NCBI GenBank assembly: GCA_963836005.1
Contig: CAWIHS010000002.1
Coordinates: 434,001-498,000, forward strand
DNA from: CAWIHS01 sp963836005
Lineage (GTDB): Bacteria; Pseudomonadota; Gammaproteobacteria; GRL18
DNA length: 64,000 nucleotides
Direction of reading: 5' to 3'
Part shown: positions 37,620 to 46,446 of the stretch, one piece after another
How positions within the stretch are numbered: position 1 is the stretch's first letter
How the letters are laid out: each line of letters begins with the position of its first letter
Program-made: the position numbers and the translations under genes
Notes under the pieces: generated by a model
Told to the model about the DNA's origin: nothing
Seen by the model: the letters and a program-made list of their open reading frames with translations, nothing else
Database searches by the model: none

Positions 37620-38210
37620 TTATTTCTGGCTGGCGTAATAGTGCATGAGTGCAGTGAAACCGGCATCGCCTTCTTTTTGCTCAAGCTTTTTAACTTTCTT
37701 ACCCATTTTCTTGGTCATTTCCCGATCACCTTTGCGGAAATCTTCCATCGTGAAAGTTAAATACTCATGCCATTGACCAGCTAGAATACCTGCATCATCT
37801 TCGGCAGAGCGGCCGCCATCTTCATGGCATTTTTCACAGTATTTTTCGTGTAGTTTCTCGCCTTGTTTAGCTAATTTGGGATCAAATTCCTGGGTTTGAC
37901 GCACCATTTCCAGTTGGGAGAAATGCTTGGCCATTAAAGCAATTTCTTCATCCGAGTAACCTTTGGCAATGCGGCTCATAATAGTAGAGGGTCTTTCCGC
38001 ATTTTTATAGCCGACCATTGATTCTTTAAAATACTCCTCTGAGATTCCGGCAATAGTTGGTGTGGCAGGTCCAACACTGGAACCGTCTGTACCATGACAA
38101 CCAGCACAGGTATCGGCAAGCATTACGCCGCTGGGTCCAGCCCAAATGCTACCAGATGCTGATAATCCTCCCAGTACTACTAAGGTCAGTACTTTTTTAT
38201 TTAATTTCAT
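37620..38210 (-). CDS. fccA: Flavocytochrome c sulfide dehydrogenase, diheme cytochrome subunit
   Basis: Diheme cytochrome c partner of FccB. From ATG 38210 the protein is 196 residues, with a signal peptide (VLTLVVLGGLSASGSIWAG). Two heme sites are CAGCH (residue about 35) and CEKCH (about 125), each in a cytochrome c fold of about 85 residues. An upstream ATG at 38234 is in frame, but 38210 has a perfect AGGAGG site. The gene lies 14 bp before fccB. The twin hemes accept electrons from the flavin and deliver them to a soluble cytochrome c or the membrane carriers. Confidence 0.94.
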   Translation of the reverse strand: MKLNKKVLTLVVLGGLSASGSIWAGPSGVMLADTCAGCHGTDGSSVGPATPTIAGISEEYFKESMVGYKNAERPSTIMSRIAKGYSDEEIALMAKHFSQLEMVRQTQEFDPKLAKQGEKLHEKYCEKCHEDGGRSAEDDAGILAGQWHEYLTFTMEDFRKGDREMTKKMGKKVKKLEQKEGDAGFTALMHYYASQK

Positions 38211-38322
38211 AGGTCCTCCTTCGGTGACCGTCATTATGGGGTTTTTACATTCAAATTAAGCGTAAAACTTTTGTTTCCGCATGGTATGAAAGGCTTAATG
38301 TTAATAGTGTAGTCTATTTTTA

Positions 38323-39315
38323 CTATTTGTCATATTGATAAACTTGTTTTGCATAATCGAGTGCTGATAGACCATCATTGTCTTTGATATAAGGATCGGC
38401 TCCATAGCGATAGAGCAGGGTCGCAGCATCAAAATTTCTTTGAATGTAGGCTTCCATAACCGCTGTGCTGCCGTTGATGTCCTGATGATTAACATCGATC
38501 CCATGTTTTAGTAAAAATTCCATAGCTTCTATCTGGTTTGCTTCACTGGCCCAGAATAATGCCGTCGTGCCATCCTCACTCTGGGCGTTAAGATTTGCAC
38601 CCTTTTCGATGAACATCTGCATAATTTCTATATGGCCATTGGCCGTTGCTAGCATCAGTGCGGTGCCATGATCTTTATTTCTTACATCCAGATCAATATC
38701 TGTAGCCAGGAGTAGTTTTACCGCGTCGATATGACCTTTTGCGGCTGCAGCCATCAGGGCGGTAGTGCCATTTTTGTCTGATGTATTGACATTTGATCCG
38801 GCATCAATCAGCAGCTTCATGACGTCGGTGTTATTGTAAACTGCAGCAAACATAAGTGCATCCCAGCCGGTACGGGTTTTTGGGTGGGTTTTTGCACCTT
38901 TGGCAAGTAGCATGCTGGTTAATTCAGTATGGCCCACTTCTGCCGCAAAAGTTAGAGCAGTACAGCCCGGAAGACTGCGGGTATTAATATCAGCACCTTT
39001 GCTGATAAGATACCTGGCAATCTCTTCATTACCCTCTTCAATAGCAAACATCAGTGTACTTTTACCATATTTACCATGAGCATTGGGACTTATACCCTGT
39101 TCTACCAGGTTCTGAACGGTGTCCAGGTCACCTATCATGGCAGCCTGCATTAATTCTTTTTCCTGAGCGGAGGGTTCATGTTCATTTTTAACAGGCGCTG
39201 CGACAGTAGCACTAGCGAAGCAGGCAAATAATACTGTGACACACAACAGCTGCAGAGCCGATTTAATTTGCTGAAAGCTCAAGGCTGGTATTAACTCCAT
39301 CAGGTTTGGTTGCAT
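38323..39315 (-). CDS. Exported ankyrin-repeat protein
   Basis: From ATG 39315 the protein is about 330 residues. It has an N-terminal hydrophobic segment (about 15-38; ALQLLCVTVLFACFASATVAA) that should act as a signal peptide or anchor, followed by about eight ankyrin repeats, with units such as NGTTALMAAAAKGHIDAVKLLL and DGTTALFWASEANQIEAMEFLL. Longer frames upstream overlap the napC-like gene and are unlikely. It lies 4 bp after that gene and 112 bp before fccA, all in the same direction, so it may belong to one operon. Ankyrin repeats bind proteins; a scaffold or chaperone role near periplasmic cytochromes is plausible but not shown. Confidence 0.8.
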   Translation of the reverse strand: MQPNLMELIPALSFQQIKSALQLLCVTVLFACFASATVAAPVKNEHEPSAQEKELMQAAMIGDLDTVQNLVEQGISPNAHGKYGKSTLMFAIEEGNEEIARYLISKGADINTRSLPGCTALTFAAEVGHTELTSMLLAKGAKTHPKTRTGWDALMFAAVYNNTDVMKLLIDAGSNVNTSDKNGTTALMAAAAKGHIDAVKLLLATDIDLDVRNKDHGTALMLATANGHIEIMQMFIEKGANLNAQSEDGTTALFWASEANQIEAMEFLLKHGIDVNHQDINGSTAVMEAYIQRNFDAATLLYRYGADPYIKDNDGLSALDYAKQVYQYDK

Positions 39316-39319
39316 AGGT

Positions 39320-39916
39320 TTAAGCTTTAGTCTCTTTTTCAGTATCTTCTTCATCTTCATCCGGTTCGTCAGGCTCTTCGTGAGCAATGCCTTTATGACA
39401 ATCAATACAGGTCTGACCTTTTAACTCGGCACGAGGGTGTTTCTTTCTTGCCATACGCCCCTGTTCACTAAATTCCATCGAATCATAGTCATGGCAGCTG
39501 CGGCATTCTCGTGAGTCTGTGGCACGCATCTTTTCCCATACACGTGAAGCCATATCCCATCGATGTGCTTCATATTTTTCCGGCGTATCAATGGTGCCCA
39601 GGATTTCATGCAGCACATCTTTGTAGGCAAGGATCTTGGCCTTCATTTTAGGGAAAAATGCTTTCGGAACATGGCAGTCAGAACAGGTGGCACGGACTCC
39701 TGAAGAATTCTTATAATGTAGGGTTTGTTTGTATTCTTCGAGGTTGACTTTCATACTGTGGCAGGAGGTACAAAAATCCATTTCATTGGTATAGGACAAT
39801 ACAACATTCATACCGCCAAAGGCAGCAAATCCCAGCAGAAAAATACCAGCAAAAATGAGTACGCACTTGCGTGAAAAAAAACGACAGCCGCCTGTTGACT
39901 TGTTATCTGCACTCAT
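39320..39916 (-). CDS. NapC/NirT-type tetraheme cytochrome c
   Basis: Membrane-anchored quinol-linked cytochrome. The 198-residue protein has one N-terminal membrane helix (about residues 18-40) and four CxxCH sites: CTSCH, CSDCH, CRSCH and CIDCH. The pattern MDFCTSCH with a nearby conserved Met and the CHVPK segment is typical of the NapC/NirT family, which moves electrons between the quinone pool and periplasmic redox partners. The tail is highly acidic. No nitrate, nitrite or other reductase is nearby; instead ankyrin and fccAB genes follow, which suggests a link to sulfide-derived electrons. That link is inference. Confidence 0.88.
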   Translation of the reverse strand: MSADNKSTGGCRFFSRKCVLIFAGIFLLGFAAFGGMNVVLSYTNEMDFCTSCHSMKVNLEEYKQTLHYKNSSGVRATCSDCHVPKAFFPKMKAKILAYKDVLHEILGTIDTPEKYEAHRWDMASRVWEKMRATDSRECRSCHDYDSMEFSEQGRMARKKHPRAELKGQTCIDCHKGIAHEEPDEPDEDEEDTEKETKA

Positions 39917-39950
39917 TTTTCCAAATACTCCGAATTTCTGGGCAAAAAAT

Positions 39951-39980
39951 AATATATCCAGAATGTAAAACTTTTATCAA
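39951..39980 (-). promoter_or_regulatory. Candidate sigma-70 promoter for the napC-like/ankyrin/fccAB genes
   Basis: On the minus strand TTGATA (39980-39975) and TATATT (39956-39951) are separated by 18 bases, close to the TTGACA/TATAAT consensus. The -10 box is about 35 bases upstream of the ATG at 39916. The assignment rests on match and position only. Confidence 0.45.
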
Positions 39981-40349
39981 GATTAACAGTAACTGTATGG
40001 GGGGATACAGCGGGTGATTTAATCCTGGATAGAATCGTCTTACATACCGGATAGTAGGCTAAGAAAGCACAACTCATGCCAACTTTATGTATAGGTCAGC
40101 AAGTTAAGATTAGCAAGCTTATCATTACTCTATTGTTAAAAAAATAATTTATGCAGAATAAGATATAACTGAATTTACTATTATGCAAGTTATTGAAATA
40201 CTGTATTCATCGTATGAGCATATTATCCTTGCTATGGACACGAATAGCTGTAAAGTTGTTTTTTTATTGCTCTGGCAGTAATAATACTATATTTAAATGG
40301 CTATTTATAGTTTCATTGATACAGTATTGTCAACATGTATATCTGGTGT

Positions 40350-40391
40350 TGTCATGACACATAGCCTTTTTGTCATGACAAGAAGGCTATG
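40350..40391 (+). promoter_or_regulatory. Two TGTCATGACA palindromes, second inside a 32-bp palindrome
   Basis: The perfect 10-bp palindrome TGTCATGACA occurs at 40350-40359 and again at 40371-40380, exactly 21 bp apart (two helical turns). The second is the centre of a larger palindrome, CATAGCCTTTT / AGAAGGCTATG, spanning 40360-40391. This lies 39-80 bp upstream of the methyltransferase-like gene at 40430. Spacing and symmetry look like a repressor or activator site. The rest of the 513-bp gap (39917-40429) is AT-rich with no gene that I see. Confidence 0.5.
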
Positions 40392-40429
40392 ACAGCCTGT
40401 TCATTGTGAGTCGAATACGGGTTTAAATA

Positions 40430-41089
40430 ATGAGCAATGTTCATTTCTTAATCATCGGCAGTTTCGTACTGTATTTTATTTTCCACTCGCTGACGGCATC
40501 GTTAACAGTAAAACAATGGGTGGCCCGTCACTGGCCTCATTTGATGCCCTATTATCGCCTCACTTTTAATGCATTGGCGATAATACTGTCCTTGCCTTTA
40601 TTAGCTGTGCTTGTTCTTTATCCAGGTGAAATGCTCTGGCAATGGCAGGGTGCAGGATTTTATATTAGCAGTGGTGTGGCTTTGCTGGCGCTAGTGGGAT
40701 TTTTTATTTCCCTGAAGCATTATGACCTGGCTGAATTCTGGGGTACCAAACAATGGCGCGAAACCAATAAAACGGTACATGATCAGGAAGTATTTAACAT
40801 TTCACCTTTGCATCGATTTGTCCGTCATCCGTGGTACTTTTTTGTTCTGCTTTTAATCTGGACTCGAGATGTTTCAACAACACAATTTACAGCATATGTG
40901 CTGCTGACTCTGTACCTGATTATAGGCTCACGGTTAGAGGAACTGAAACTGATTGCCTACCACGGTGAGGTTTATCGGGAATATCAGCAAAAGGTGGCCG
41001 GTCTAATCCCTTTGCCCTGGAAAACGCTCTCAAAAGCAGAAGCTCGGGCTCTGATCAGGAAATATCAGAATACTCGGAGTAGCGCATGA
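40430..41089 (+). CDS. Isoprenylcysteine-methyltransferase-like membrane protein
   Basis: A 219-residue integral membrane protein with about five hydrophobic segments. The C-terminal half has the ICMT/PEMT-type signature: PLHRFVRHPWYFFVLLLIW, then RLEELKLIAYHGEVYREYQQKVAGLIP, whose RHP and E..L...G..Y..Y pattern is found in SAM-dependent membrane methyltransferases, including the NnrU and MddA (methanethiol S-methyltransferase) groups. The substrate cannot be told. The next gene overlaps its end by 4 bp (ATGA), so the two are coupled. Two palindromes upstream suggest regulation. Confidence 0.72.
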   Translation: MSNVHFLIIGSFVLYFIFHSLTASLTVKQWVARHWPHLMPYYRLTFNALAIILSLPLLAVLVLYPGEMLWQWQGAGFYISSGVALLALVGFFISLKHYDLAEFWGTKQWRETNKTVHDQEVFNISPLHRFVRHPWYFFVLLLIWTRDVSTTQFTAYVLLTLYLIIGSRLEELKLIAYHGEVYREYQQKVAGLIPLPWKTLSKAEARALIRKYQNTRSSA

Positions 41090-41628
41090 AAAATATATTT
41101 AAAAAGTGGTTATCACCCTGGGTTCTGGTGATGATAGGTATTATTTTTAATATTTTTGCGGCTATCATCAGCAATCACTATATTTCTCTTAATAATGAAA
41201 AATTACATCTACTGGAAGAGCAAATTTCTCGCATCGATATAAGAATTAATAGTTTCTGGCAAGAAAGTCAGACCATAGAGCGAAAAAAAGAATTTATCCT
41301 GCTACTTGCGCAACTGGGACAACTTACCCTGGATCCATCGGTGCTGCAGCACATACAGCAGTTTATTGGACAACTAAAAGCAGACTATGATTTGAATCAG
41401 CCGCTAAAATGGAATTCAGCTATTGATAGTCAACAGATTATCGATATCATAAATTCTGCCAGAAGAAAAATACTGGATGATATCGATGACATCTATCTGG
41501 ATAGAATTTTACTGGAAAAACAGCAACAGCCCATTAATAATACTAATTCCAGATTAATGATTATTGCGCTGTTTTTACAGATGTTTGGCCTGATTCTGGT
41601 ACTGGCCAAAGATTTGCAAAAAAATTAG
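41086..41628 (+). CDS. Predicted membrane protein, unknown function
   Basis: A 180-residue protein I do not recognise. It has a hydrophobic helix near the N-terminus (about residues 11-28) and another at the C-terminus (about 157-174), with a coiled-coil-like charged middle (NEKLHLLEEQISRIDIRIN and similar). Both ends would sit in the membrane with the middle on one side. The start codon overlaps the stop of the methyltransferase-like gene (ATGA), which indicates co-translation. Confidence 0.6.
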   Translation: MKNIFKKWLSPWVLVMIGIIFNIFAAIISNHYISLNNEKLHLLEEQISRIDIRINSFWQESQTIERKKEFILLLAQLGQLTLDPSVLQHIQQFIGQLKADYDLNQPLKWNSAIDSQQIIDIINSARRKILDDIDDIYLDRILLEKQQQPINNTNSRLMIIALFLQMFGLILVLAKDLQKN

Positions 41629-41684
41629 TGTGATTAAGCGACAACTAATGGCGAGCTTCTTTCCTCTAGCTAAAGATAAATACT

Positions 41685-42377
41685 ATGCACATAATTAACT
41701 GGCAATATTTTGACACTGCTGAAGATGTCGCACAATATACTGTTCGACAGATAATTCTGGCTGCACATCAGCAGATAAACAGCAAAGGTGAATTTCGTCT
41801 GGTGCTGGCAGGGGGGACTACGCCCGCTCAGGTTTATCAGATTCTGGCAGATCATGATGAAGACTGGTCGCGATGGAAGCTGTTTCTTGGCGATGAACGC
41901 TGCTTGCCAGAAGATGATGCTGAGCGTAACAGTCTTATGGTGACTGAAGCATGGCTGGATAAAGTACATTTTCCCAGAGAAAATTTTTTTCCGATTGCAG
42001 CAGATAAAGGACCCGAGCAGGGTGCCCGAGAGTATGCACAGATAGTACAAGACCACCTGCCCTTTGATGTCGTTTTATTAGGTATGGGGGAAGATGGACA
42101 TACTGCCAGTTTATTTCCCGACGTTAAATATAATGATCATGAACTCATTCACGCAGTATATGATGCACCCAAGCCACCTCCGGAACGAATTAGTATGAGT
42201 AAAAAAACGCTGGCTCAAACCGGGCAATTGTTTATACTGGTGACCGGAAAAAGTAAACAGGCAGCAGTGCATAAATGGCAACACGGCGAGCCGCTGCCCG
42301 TTGCACAAATTACTGCGCCCAATGGGATAAATGTACTCATCGATGATGAAGCAACCCCGGATACCAATAAACATTAA
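41685..42377 (+). CDS. pgl: 6-phosphogluconolactonase
   Basis: Hydrolyses 6-phosphogluconolactone in the oxidative pentose phosphate pathway. The 230-residue protein is of the DevB/SOL type: LVLAGGTTPAQVYQIL, LFLGDERCLPEDDAERNS and VVLLGMGEDGHTASLFPD are all conserved. zwf and gnd, frequent neighbours, are absent. Start ATG 41685 is weakly preceded by a ribosome site. Length is normal. Confidence 0.92.
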   Translation: MHIINWQYFDTAEDVAQYTVRQIILAAHQQINSKGEFRLVLAGGTTPAQVYQILADHDEDWSRWKLFLGDERCLPEDDAERNSLMVTEAWLDKVHFPRENFFPIAADKGPEQGAREYAQIVQDHLPFDVVLLGMGEDGHTASLFPDVKYNDHELIHAVYDAPKPPPERISMSKKTLAQTGQLFILVTGKSKQAAVHKWQHGEPLPVAQITAPNGINVLIDDEATPDTNKH

Positions 42378-42459
42378 CACGGGATCACATCAAAGCTGTG
42401 GGTTAACAACATCACGTATGAAGACACATTGTTTACTGGAATTTAATCTCTCTGGGAAA

Positions 42460-42543
42460 CTGAATACTGAATACTGAATACTGAATACTGAATACTGAAT
42501 ACTGAATACTGAATACTGAATACTGAATACTGAATACTGAATA
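42460..42543 (+). repeat. Heptanucleotide tandem repeat, 12 copies, directly before uvrD
   Basis: The unit CTGAATA is repeated 12 times without error over 84 bp, ending one base before the uvrD ATG. No Shine-Dalgarno sequence lies within it. Every unit contains TGA, so stops occur in all three frames and the repeat is not coding. Perfect copies imply recent expansion by slippage and a likely variable copy number. Confidence 0.97.
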
Positions 42544-42544
42544 C

Positions 42545-44773
42545 ATGGATATTTCACAAATTATTGATCCGCTAAACAAACCTCAGCGCCAGGCGGTTTG
42601 CTCGGAGGCAAAAAATACTCTGGTGCTGGCCGGTGCAGGCAGCGGAAAAACCCGTGTGCTGGTACATCGTATTGCCTGGTTAGTGCAGGTTGAAAGTGTC
42701 TCTCCTAATAGCATCCTGGCGGTTACTTTTACCAATAAAGCCGCCGGGGAAATGCGCATACGTATTGAAAATTTGTTAAAGACACCTATGGGCAGAATGT
42801 GGGTCGGTACCTTTCATGGACTGGCGCACCGATTATTGAGAATGCATTGGAAAGATGCAGGATTAAAAGAAAATTTCCAGATTATTGATAGCGATGATCA
42901 GTTGCGCCTGCTCAAACGTATTATGAAGGAATCAGGCCTGGACGAAAAAAAGCATCCAGCCCGAGAGGTTCAGTGGTTTATCAATGGCTGCAAAGATGAC
43001 GGTCTTCGGTCTGCACAGGTGCAGGCCGAAATTTACCGGCAAAAAGAACACTTACTGGAAGTTTACCAGCTGTATGAAGATTTATGCCAACGCAGCGGTC
43101 TGGTTGATTTCGCAGAATTACTGCTGCGATCGCATGAATTATGGCTCAATCAACCGAATCTGTTGCATCATTATCAGCAGCGTTTTCAGCATATTCTGGT
43201 TGATGAATTTCAGGATACGAATAAAATACAATATGCCTGGCTCAAGGTTCTGGGTGGTAATAATTTACCCCACAGCCATATTAAAAGCTTCGTTGTTGGC
43301 GATGATGATCAATCCATCTATGGATGGCGAGGTGCTCGTATAGAACATATCCAGGAATTCAGCCAGGATTTTGGCAACACTGAAACGATTCGGCTGGAAC
43401 AAAATTATCGTTCCAGTGGAAATATTTTACAGGCAGCCAATGCGGTCATCGCTAATAACCTCGATCGGCTGGGTAAGGAGCTTTGGACCGAAGGTACGGA
43501 AGGCGAACCGCTGCAAATATATCGGGCCTTCAATGAAATTGATGAATCATTATATGTAGCCAGTCAGATTGAAAAATGGATTGAAAAAGGCGGTAAACGC
43601 AGTGAAATTGCTATTTTATATCGTTCCAACGCTCAGTCTCAGCCACACGAATATGAATTGGTAAAAAGAGGTATCCCCTACCGGGTCTACGGCGGTTTAC
43701 GTTTTTATGAACGTGCAGAAATCAAAGATGCTCTGGCCTATATGCGCTTGATCTCCAACCCAGAGGATGATTCGGCGTTCGAACGAATTATCAATATCCC
43801 AACCAGGGGCATAGGTCAGCGCACCCTGGATAACATACGACAAACAGCAAATAAGCTGCAGCTATCTCTGTGGCAAACCAGCCTGGATATGCTTGAACAC
43901 AAACAATTCTCCGCCCGGGCGGCGGCATCCGTAAAGCGCTTTATGGATTTAATCGAAACGCTGGGTGCGTCGCCGCATTCAATCAGCTTGAATGAACAGG
44001 TGGCTGTTATTATTGAGACTTCGGGCCTGAAAGAGTTTCATGCACGTGAAAATACTGAGCGGTCACAGGCCAGGGTAGAAAACCTGGAGGAACTGGTTAA
44101 TGCTGCAAAGCGATTTAACGATGATGGCGATCCTTTGCTGAGCATGATGCAGAAGAACGCGGATTATACCGAGGCTGAACAAAATGTCATGGCTGAATTT
44201 CTGTCGCATGCCGCCCTGGAAGCGGGAGAAGGGCAGGCCGAAGAGTGGGAAGACTGCGTTCAGCTGATGTCGCTTCACAGTGCCAAAGGGCTGGAGTTTG
44301 AACTGGTGTTTCTTACTGGCATGGAACAGGGCCTGTTTCCGCATAAAAATGCCCTGCAGGATTATGCCGGCGGACGTCTGGAAGAAGAACGGCGTTTGTG
44401 CTATGTCGGAATCACCCGGGCCAGGCAGCATTTACATCTTTGTCATGCAGAAAGCCGTACGATTTACGGTCGCAGTGAACTTGCAAGAGCTTCACAATTT
44501 TTGACTGAAATTCCCGCGGCATTGATCAATCAGGTCAGAGCCATAGAAAGTAGTATTTCGCCAGCATATTCTACAGTTAGCCAGGTTAGATATAATAAAT
44601 CTTCTGAGACAGCAGAAAATGTTCCGCACATTGGGCAAAGAGTATCGCATAAAAAATTCGGAGAAGGGACGGTTATTGATTTTGAGGGAACTGGATCAAG
44701 AACCAGAGTACAAGTTAACTTTGACTATAATGGCCCTCGCTGGCTAATGCTGCAGGTGGCAAAGCTTACCTGA
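42545..44773 (+). CDS. uvrD: DNA helicase II (UvrD)
   Basis: Superfamily 1A 3'-5' helicase for nucleotide excision and mismatch repair. The 742-residue protein has Walker A (LAGAGSGKTRVL), motif Ia (TFTNKAAGEMRIRI), Walker B (HILVDEFQDTNKIQ), QSIYGWRGA, the GLRFYERAEIKD segment and motif VI (YVGITRARQHLHL). The C-terminal KFGEGTVIDFEGTGSRTRVQVNF domain identifies UvrD rather than Rep. ATG 42545 directly follows a heptanucleotide repeat and lacks a recognisable ribosome site. The ATG is set by the family N-terminus (PLNKPQRQAV). Confidence 0.95.
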   Translation: MDISQIIDPLNKPQRQAVCSEAKNTLVLAGAGSGKTRVLVHRIAWLVQVESVSPNSILAVTFTNKAAGEMRIRIENLLKTPMGRMWVGTFHGLAHRLLRMHWKDAGLKENFQIIDSDDQLRLLKRIMKESGLDEKKHPAREVQWFINGCKDDGLRSAQVQAEIYRQKEHLLEVYQLYEDLCQRSGLVDFAELLLRSHELWLNQPNLLHHYQQRFQHILVDEFQDTNKIQYAWLKVLGGNNLPHSHIKSFVVGDDDQSIYGWRGARIEHIQEFSQDFGNTETIRLEQNYRSSGNILQAANAVIANNLDRLGKELWTEGTEGEPLQIYRAFNEIDESLYVASQIEKWIEKGGKRSEIAILYRSNAQSQPHEYELVKRGIPYRVYGGLRFYERAEIKDALAYMRLISNPEDDSAFERIINIPTRGIGQRTLDNIRQTANKLQLSLWQTSLDMLEHKQFSARAAASVKRFMDLIETLGASPHSISLNEQVAVIIETSGLKEFHARENTERSQARVENLEELVNAAKRFNDDGDPLLSMMQKNADYTEAEQNVMAEFLSHAALEAGEGQAEEWEDCVQLMSLHSAKGLEFELVFLTGMEQGLFPHKNALQDYAGGRLEEERRLCYVGITRARQHLHLCHAESRTIYGRSELARASQFLTEIPAALINQVRAIESSISPAYSTVSQVRYNKSSETAENVPHIGQRVSHKKFGEGTVIDFEGTGSRTRVQVNFDYNGPRWLMLQVAKLT

Positions 44774-44869
44774 ATATCAGGTATTGCCAAGTAGCTGCTT
44801 AAAGTTAAACGGATATTTGTGGGGGCAGGATAGTGGTAACGGTCAGGGATATATTTGCGGTGCTATCTG

Positions 44870-44928
44870 GACAGGTAATTGCTCCATGCATTGCCTGTGT
44901 TTACTTGGATCAATAAATACCAGATCCT
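44870..44928. repeat. Family A remnant, copy A3
   Basis: ACAGGTAATTGCTCCATGCA and TGGATCAATAAATACC match, in the same orientation as A2, the reverse complement of the A4 core (AGGTCATTGCTCCATGCAT ... GGGTCAATAAATACC). The terminal repeats are degraded. It lies in the 513-bp gap after uvrD, next to family B copy B1. Confidence 0.5.
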
Positions 44929-44983
44929 TTATACATATTTTGCTTTAGAACTAACCTGTGAGATGATTTTGATAACCGTGAAA

Positions 44984-45128
44984 CTAAATAGCTGTTCGGA
45001 AATAGTGGCCATAGTATTGAGTCATCGCACCAGACCCTGTAATACATTATTTCGCTCATATTAGCATCAAACCCGAAATGATACATCACAGGTTCTGGTG
45101 CTAAATGGACACCTTTTGAGAACATTTA
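44984..45128 (+). repeat. Family B fold-back element, copy B1
   Basis: A 145-bp element from CTAAATAGCTGTTCGGAAAT to ACCTTTTGAGAACATTTA. The two halves pair imperfectly: GCACCAGACCCTGT pairs with ACAGGTTCTGGTGC, and ATTTCG with CGAAAT around a short loop. A direct-orientation copy, differing at only a few bases, is at 55653-55798. No target duplication is visible. No open frame of note; the element stands before the TRAP binding-protein gene. Confidence 0.85.
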
Positions 45129-45286
45129 TTTAGAATTTATATCTCGGGTTAAATGTAGCATAAGCAGACAGTGGTATGATATGTTGGTGGCCAGGTAAGA
45201 AAACAGCCTGAATTAATCTGCCAGGTATGGGAATATAATTTCAGTTTATACGTGATCAGTTAATAAATTTAGCAAGAGGATAAAGA

Positions 45287-46372
45287 ATGAAAAGGCGTGA
45301 TTTTATTAAAGGTGTCGGCGCAGGAACCATTGTAACGGCAGGAATGACAGGCTCTATAAATAACATATCAGCAGCCAAAGCTATTAAATGGAAAATGGTA
45401 ACTTCATGGCCGAAAAACTTTCCTGGTTTAGGGACCGGCGCCAATTTTCTGGCTAAAACGATTAACGAAATGAGCGGTGGACGTATAATAGTCAAAGTTT
45501 ATGGTGCCAATGAACTGGTACCAGCTCTGGAGGTTTTTGATGCTGTTTCACGTGGTACTGCGGAAATGGGACATAGCGGTGCATATTACTGGAAAGGCAA
45601 ACATCCCGCCACTCAGTTCTTTACTGCTGTTCCATTTGGTTTTACTGCGCAGGAAATGAACGGCTGGTTATATCATGGCGGAGGGCTGGAATTATGGGAA
45701 GAACTGTATGCCAAATTTAATCTTGTTCCTAACGCATCAGGTAATACTGGAGTTCAGATGGGCGGTTGGTTTAATAAGGAGATTAACAGCGTTAAGGATC
45801 TTGAAGGCCTGAAAATGCGGATCCCAGGGCTGGGCGGTGAAGTATTGAATAAAGCGGGAGGTACGCCGGTAACCTTGCCAGGCGGCGAGATTTATACTTC
45901 TATGCAGTCAGGAGCAATTGATGCAACTGAATGGGTCGGTCCTTATAACGATCTGGCTTTTGGTTTGTATAAAGTAGCAAAATACTATTATTATCCAGGA
46001 TTCCATGAACCCGGTTCTACGATGGAAGCCATGATCAATAAAGACGCATTTAATAAATTGCCGCAGGATCTACAGGTGATTGTGCGTGCTGCCTGCAGGG
46101 TGGCCAATCAGGATATGCTGGCTGATTATACGGCAAAAAATCATCAGGCATTACAAACTCTGGTGAATAAACATAATGTTGATCTGCGGGAGTATCCTGA
46201 TGATGTGATTATCAAATTATCGGCGCTGTCAAAAGAAGTCGTGGCCAGCGTGGGTGAGTATGATGAGCTGTCAGCCAGGATCTATCAATCTTTTAATGAT
46301 TTTAGAACCAATGTTATTCAGTCAAGTCGAATTGGTGAGCAGAGCTATCTAAGAGCGCGTTCTTTAAGTTAA
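45287..46372 (+). CDS. TRAP transporter substrate-binding protein (DctP type), orphan
   Basis: A 361-residue periplasmic binding protein with a twin-arginine-like signal (MKRRDFIKGVGAGT) and the DctP family core: MVTSWPKNFPGLGTGANFLAK, FGFTAQEMNGWLYHGGG, LEGLKMRIPGLGGEVL with the substrate-carboxylate-binding Arg, and GEIYTSMQSGAIDATEWVGPYND. The layout follows the TakP subgroup that binds 2-oxo acids. The membrane subunits DctQ and DctM are not adjacent, so it must work with transporter genes elsewhere. A GAGGA ribosome site precedes the ATG. Confidence 0.9.
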   Translation: MKRRDFIKGVGAGTIVTAGMTGSINNISAAKAIKWKMVTSWPKNFPGLGTGANFLAKTINEMSGGRIIVKVYGANELVPALEVFDAVSRGTAEMGHSGAYYWKGKHPATQFFTAVPFGFTAQEMNGWLYHGGGLELWEELYAKFNLVPNASGNTGVQMGGWFNKEINSVKDLEGLKMRIPGLGGEVLNKAGGTPVTLPGGEIYTSMQSGAIDATEWVGPYNDLAFGLYKVAKYYYYPGFHEPGSTMEAMINKDAFNKLPQDLQVIVRAACRVANQDMLADYTAKNHQALQTLVNKHNVDLREYPDDVIIKLSALSKEVVASVGEYDELSARIYQSFNDFRTNVIQSSRIGEQSYLRARSLS

Positions 46373-46446
46373 ATTTAATTTAATTGCCTCAAGAGCATAG
46401 TCATTTTGCCAGCAAATGAACGGTGGATAATTTTCTGGTCGAATAG

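Noticed and set aside
42460..42543. CRISPR array
   Set aside because: The repeat unit is 7 bp with no spacers; it is a simple tandem repeat.
45544..45559. parS-like sequence TGTTTCACGTGGTACT
   Set aside because: Only 13 of 16 positions match parS and it lies within the TRAP binding-protein gene, far from parAB; probably chance.
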